Positions 6,611-9,285 of a stretch of DNA of 9,285 nt are shown piece by piece (position 1 is the stretch's first letter; the number at the start of each line of letters is the position of its first letter). This DNA is from Actinomycetota bacterium (GTDB taxonomy: Bacteria; Actinomycetota; UBA4738; HRBIN12). Location of the stretch: NCBI GenBank assembly GCA_004366195.1, contig ML214209.1, forward strand, positions 3,470 through 12,754, in the 5' to 3' direction. Under the pieces are notes generated by a model that had not been told where the DNA came from, did not search any database, and was given only the letters and a program-made list of their open reading frames with translations. The translations under genes and the position numbers were made by a program.

Positions 6611-7477
6611 TCAGCAGCCGTGCTCGTCCGGCAGGAGGGGTCGGAGGATGAGCCCGAACCGCTCCCCGTCGCTCTCCCAAGGGGTGAGCTGGTTGGCGCG
6701 CTCGAAGAGCGGCCGCAGCGCCTCGAGCTCGGCGCCGGTCACCACGCCGCACCGCGCGTCCTCGAGCCCGGTGAACGGCTCGCCGAACCGGGAGAGCGGC
6801 GTCGGAAGCGGCCAGATGACGGGCTCCTGGGGCGCGTCGGGTTGCCTCTGGTAGGGGAGGACGTAGACCCGCACCTCGGTCGGCTGGTAGGGCTCCTCGG
6901 TCCCGATGGACCCCTCGGGCAGCCAGCTCGCGAGGTCTCCGAGCTTGCGCTGGAACGCGGCGAGCTTCGCCCGGGCCTCCTCGTCCACCCCGGGGCAGGA
7001 GGTGGGGCCGAGGTCGAGGGCGTCGGCCCGCACGACGCTCGTGCGCCCCTCGGCCGTCACCGTGAACACGGTCGTCGGGGCGTCCGCCACGCAGGGCATC
7101 GGGTAGTGAGCGTCGCCCTCCATCAGGCCGGCCTCGCGCGCCGCCCGGAGGATCGCCTGCACGCCGTCCTCCGAGAGGCGGAAGACGAGGAGGTTCGGCA
7201 GGGCGGGCCCCGGGTAGATCTCGATCTGCGGTCCCTCCACGATCACCCGGCCGTCACCGTAGAGGGACCAGCTCGGGATCCGCGAGAGCTCGTACTGGAT
7301 CGGGACGAACCCCCCCGCGTACTCCCATCGCACGACGAGCTCGTCGCTCCCGGTGGGGTGCTCGATGGCGCCGGCGGGGCCGGTCGGGCCGGTGCCGCCC
7401 GCGCCGCCGCCGGTGAGCCCGCCGCACGCGGCGAGCAGGAACGCCCCCAGGATCGCCGTCAGCCGGATCGTGCGCAT
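6611..7477 (-). CDS. Lipoprotein of unknown function
   Basis: I do not recognise a characterised family, although exported proteins with a similar GGF...LYGDGRVI start are, as I recall, common hypotheticals in actinobacteria. The 288-residue product begins MRTIRLTAILGAFLLAACGG, a clear lipoprotein signal with LAAC and C18 as the lipidated residue, then a Gly/Thr/Pro linker to about residue 36. The mature part has WEYAGGF (51-57), SLYGDGRVIVEGP (71-83) and a stretch around LSEDGVQAILRAAREAGL (101-118). Four further cysteines (C129, C161, C243 and C288, the last residue) could form two disulfides outside the cell. ATG at 7477 has AGGGAGG upstream. I see no TANNNT box close to it. It is divergent from tdh (81-nt gap) and the cupredoxin gene follows on the same strand. 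The reading frame continues upstream antisense to tdh, but that part lacks a start and signal. Confidence 0.82.
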   Translation of the reverse strand: MRTIRLTAILGAFLLAACGGLTGGGAGGTGPTGPAGAIEHPTGSDELVVRWEYAGGFVPIQYELSRIPSWSLYGDGRVIVEGPQIEIYPGPALPNLLVFRLSEDGVQAILRAAREAGLMEGDAHYPMPCVADAPTTVFTVTAEGRTSVVRADALDLGPTSCPGVDEEARAKLAAFQRKLGDLASWLPEGSIGTEEPYQPTEVRVYVLPYQRQPDAPQEPVIWPLPTPLSRFGEPFTGLEDARCGVVTGAELEALRPLFERANQLTPWESDGERFGLILRPLLPDEHGC

Positions 7478-7542
7478 CGCATGCCTCCCTCGGTTCCGAT
7501 CGTCGCTTCGACGGGCGGGAACGCCCCGACGGTTCCGCAGGC

Positions 7543-7550
7543 GGTACGCT
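7543..7550 (+). promoter_or_regulatory. Extended -10 box GGTACGCT for tdh
   Basis: GGTACGCT ends 8 nt before the ATG at 7559, and no Shine-Dalgarno sequence is present, so tdh mRNA is probably leaderless. This supports 7559 over the in-frame ATG at 7571, which by protein comparison alone would also be acceptable. Confidence 0.55.
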
Positions 7551-7558
7551 GGCGTGCG

Positions 7559-8632
7559 ATGCCCCCCACGATGCGGGCGCTCCGTAAGACGCGACCCGGC
7601 CCCGGCGCCGAGCTGGTGGAGGTGCCCGTCCCCACCCCCGGCGAGGGCGAGGTGCTCGTGCGGGTGCACGCGGCCTCGATCTGCGGGACCGACCTGCACA
7701 TCTACGCCTGGAACGAGTGGGCCGAGCACCGCATCTCGAGGCTCCCCATGACGTTCGGGCACGAGGTGGCGGGGACCGTCGAGGCGGTGGGGCCGGAGGT
7801 CCACCACATCCGCCCGGGGGCGTTCGTGGCGGCCGAGACCCACATCGCCTGCGGGCACTGCGCCACCTGCCGCACCGGGCGCGCTCACATCTGCCGCAAC
7901 CTCCGGATCCTCGGCGTGGACACGGAGGGCGCCTTCGCCGAGCACGTCGTCATCCCCGCCGAGAACGCCTGGATCGTGGGCGAGGGGATCGACCCCGACG
8001 TCGCCTCCGTCATGGAGCCCTTCGGCAACGCCGTGCACGCCGCGTTCGGGACGGAGGGCGGGGAGGACCTCCTCACGAACCCGGTGGCGGTCATCGGCTG
8101 CGGTCCCATCGGACTGTTCGCCGTGGGCGTGGCCCGCGCGCTCGGCGCGTGGAAGGTCTTCGCCATCGAGCCGGTGGACGAGCGGCGCGCGCTCGCGGCC
8201 GCCATGGGCGCCGATCTGCTCGTCGACCCGAAGGTCGAGGATCCGGTGGAGGTCGTGCTCCGCGAGACCGGCGGGGTCGGGGCGGAGGTGGTCCTCGAGA
8301 TGTCCGGCAACCCTCGCGCCATCGACCAGGGGACCCGCATGCTCGCCCGCGGCGGGAGGATGTCGCTCCTCGGGCTCCCCGACGGGCCGGTCACGCTCGA
8401 CCTCGCCGACCAGGTCATCTTCAAGGAGGCCCGGATCCTCGGCATCACCGGGCGCGAGATGTTCCGCACCTGGCAGCAGACGACCACGCTCCTCTCCACC
8501 GGGCGGGTCGACGTGTCCCCGGTCATCACCCACCGGTTCGCCCTCGCCGACTTCGAGGAGGCCTTCGCCACGGCGGGCTCCGGCAGAGCGGCGAAGGTCA
8601 TCATGTTCCCCGGCGGCGTCCCTCAGAGGTAG
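7559..8632 (+). CDS. tdh: L-threonine 3-dehydrogenase, zinc-dependent
   Basis: The 357-residue protein is a medium-chain dehydrogenase that oxidises L-threonine to 2-amino-3-ketobutyrate with NAD+ in the cytoplasm. Catalytic zinc ligands are C42 (ICGTD) and the His-Glu of GHE (H68, E69), with E153 in MEPFGNAVH. The structural zinc is held by C98, C101, C104 and C112 (CGHCATCRTGRAHIC). HIYAWNEW (47-54) matches the HIYNWDEW of E. coli Tdh, which separates threonine dehydrogenases from related sorbitol and alcohol dehydrogenases. The Rossmann loop is GCGPIG (180-185), and E203 at the end of the next strand suggests NAD rather than NADP. GREMFRTW (298-305) and SPVITHRF (320-327) are also Tdh signatures. 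Its partner kbl begins about 490 nt further on, beyond an opposite-strand gene. The last 10 nt overlap the end of that convergent gene. Confidence 0.94.
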   Translation: MPPTMRALRKTRPGPGAELVEVPVPTPGEGEVLVRVHAASICGTDLHIYAWNEWAEHRISRLPMTFGHEVAGTVEAVGPEVHHIRPGAFVAAETHIACGHCATCRTGRAHICRNLRILGVDTEGAFAEHVVIPAENAWIVGEGIDPDVASVMEPFGNAVHAAFGTEGGEDLLTNPVAVIGCGPIGLFAVGVARALGAWKVFAIEPVDERRALAAAMGADLLVDPKVEDPVEVVLRETGGVGAEVVLEMSGNPRAIDQGTRMLARGGRMSLLGLPDGPVTLDLADQVIFKEARILGITGREMFRTWQQTTTLLSTGRVDVSPVITHRFALADFEEAFATAGSGRAAKVIMFPGGVPQR

Positions 8633-9075
8633 CCGCCCGTGCTCACCTCGGCGGGCGCCGGCGCCGGCTGGCGCTGGACCCGGAACGCGAGGCGCTTGCG
8701 CTCCGCGCCGTCGACCTCGATGGCGAACGCGTACGTGCCGGGGGCCTCGAAGACGAGGCCGTCGAAGTTCAGCGCGAAGGTCGCCGAGCCGGGGGAGCCC
8801 CGCACCTCGAAGGGCGCGGTGAGCTCCCGGACCTCGCTCCCGTCGGGGGCTCGGCCGAGCGGACGGGGCTCCCCGTCGGGGCCGAGGAGGCGGACCGCGA
8901 GGCGGTGCGGGCCCTGCTCGGCCCGGTCCGTGAGGCGGACCAGCACGCCGATCCCGATCCGGTCGTGCCGGACCGGGAACCCGGGCGCCGACAGCACCTG
9001 CCAGCCGATGCCGAGCGCCGAGAGCTTGCCGGCCGCCGCCTGCACCGCGTCCGCGAGGAACGCCTCGACCTCCAC
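8623..9075 (-). CDS. Small protein resembling DUF6941
   Basis: The 150-residue product starts MEVEAFLADAVQAAAGKLSALGIGWQ and continues into a predicted beta-rich domain (IGIGVLVRLTDRAEQGPHRLAVRL, FALNF, PGTYAFAIEVDG). The ADA-Q-...-GKL-..LG-GW opening and the later PG-Y-F-I-VDG pattern resemble what I recall of the uncharacterised DUF6941 family; this is from memory and not checked. There is no signal peptide or membrane segment, so it is probably cytoplasmic. GTG at 9075 is 6 nt after TAGGAT, fitting a leaderless mRNA. The ATG slightly upstream is in another frame. It lies on the opposite strand between tdh and kbl, overlaps the tdh end by 10 nt and is divergent from kbl with 50 nt between start codons. 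Its function is unknown. Confidence 0.75.
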   Translation of the reverse strand: MEVEAFLADAVQAAAGKLSALGIGWQVLSAPGFPVRHDRIGIGVLVRLTDRAEQGPHRLAVRLLGPDGEPRPLGRAPDGSEVRELTAPFEVRGSPGSATFALNFDGLVFEAPGTYAFAIEVDGAERKRLAFRVQRQPAPAPAEVSTGGYL

Positions 9076-9081
9076 TCCGCC

Positions 9082-9087
9082 ATCCTA
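9082..9087 (-). promoter_or_regulatory. -10 box TAGGAT for the DUF6941-like gene
   Basis: TAGGAT on the minus strand is followed by 6 nt and the GTG at 9075, the leaderless layout again. It is 12 nt from the -10 box of kbl, which points the other way. Confidence 0.45.
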
Positions 9088-9097
9088 GCCCGGGGGC

Positions 9098-9117
9098 GGT
9101 AGGGTGGCCCCAGGAGG
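9098..9117 (+). promoter_or_regulatory. Extended -10 box GGTAGGGT and ribosome binding site of kbl
   Basis: GGTAGGGT at 9098-9105 predicts transcription start near 9112, exactly where AGGAGG (9112-9117) begins. The ATG at 9126 follows 8 nt later. The leader would therefore be about 14 nt and start with the ribosome binding site. Confidence 0.5.
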
Positions 9118-9125
9118 GACCGGAG

Positions 9126-9285
9126 ATGGGAGCGCTCGACTACCTGAAGGATCAGCTCGCCGAGCTCGAGGCCCAGGGGCTCGCGATCCACCCGCGCACG
9201 CTGGAGGGGCCGACCGGCGCCCGCGCGCGCTTCGACGGCCGGGAGGTGATCAACCTCGCGTCCAACAACTACCTGGGACTGGCGA
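9126..9285 (+). CDS. kbl: 2-amino-3-ketobutyrate CoA ligase (glycine C-acetyltransferase), N-terminal part, cut by window edge
   Basis: Only 53 residues are visible: MGALDYLKDQLAELEAQGL, then HPRTLEGPTGARARFDGREVI, then NLASNNYLGLA. The last segment is the hallmark N-terminal motif of the PLP-dependent alpha-oxoamine synthase family (compare INFCANNYLGLA in E. coli Kbl). Kbl uses CoA to cleave 2-amino-3-ketobutyrate into glycine and acetyl-CoA. Other family members (8-amino-7-oxononanoate synthase, 5-aminolevulinate synthase, serine palmitoyltransferase) share this motif, and the catalytic Lys lies beyond the edge. The choice of Kbl rests on the L..LE..GL start and on the nearby tdh, which makes its substrate. 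The start is well supported by AGGAGG 8 nt upstream. Confidence 0.88.
   Translation, partial: MGALDYLKDQLAELEAQGLAIHPRTLEGPTGARARFDGREVINLASNNYLGLA

Noticed and set aside
6611..8533. Apparent 640-residue protein extending the lipoprotein at its N-terminus
   Set aside because: The extension is antisense to tdh, and the lipoprotein signal peptide at residues 1-18 of the shorter form must be N-terminal.
6599..8632. Apparent 677-residue fusion of an unknown N-terminal domain with threonine dehydrogenase
   Set aside because: The first 320 codons are antisense to the lipoprotein gene. Tdh has a full-length family match from 7559 and its own -10 box.

Overview
This 9.3-kb window is very GC-rich, single-chromosome-type DNA from what looks like a member of the Actinomycetota. 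The support is the strong G/C third-position bias, -10 boxes of the form TANNNT without a clear -35, several start codons placed 6-8 nt after such a box (leaderless mRNAs), and lipoprotein-type export signals. I cannot name the species; a deep-branching or uncultivated actinobacterial lineage would fit. I see no mobile element, CRISPR array, tRNA or rRNA.

Layout. Minus strand 1-1809: the N-terminal part of a nitrilase-superfamily amidohydrolase (cut by the window edge), and upstream of it a divergent lysine 2,3-aminomutase-family radical SAM enzyme (kamA). Plus strand 2097-2300: a cold-shock protein, divergent from kamA. Minus strand 2430-2726: a 98-residue basic protein with an RGG-type tail, convergent with the cold-shock gene. 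Plus strand 2811-5997: an animal-type transketolase and then a compact DEAD-box RNA helicase with its own promoter and a structured leader. Minus strand 6071-7477: two lipoproteins, one of unknown function and one with a blue-copper (cupredoxin) fold. Plus strand 7559-8632: threonine 3-dehydrogenase (tdh). Minus strand 8623-9075: a small protein resembling DUF6941. Plus strand 9126 to the edge: the start of 2-amino-3-ketobutyrate CoA ligase (kbl).

How the genes fit together. tdh and kbl encode the two steps from threonine to glycine plus acetyl-CoA, although an opposite-strand gene sits between them. The cold-shock protein, the RGG-tailed protein and the DEAD-box helicase form a loose RNA-handling theme. 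The most interesting signal is non-coding. The leaders of the cold-shock gene and of the DEAD-box gene both begin after a GGTANNNT promoter, are about 113 nt long, carry a segment complementary to their own Shine-Dalgarno sequence, and have several perfect hairpins between the two. This suggests a shared RNA-fold control of translation. Most remaining genes are ordinary metabolism with small oddities: a changed PLP-lysine region in KamA, a six-residue acidic insertion in the copper loop, and a split tdh/kbl pair. No gene-free stretch exceeds 300 bases.
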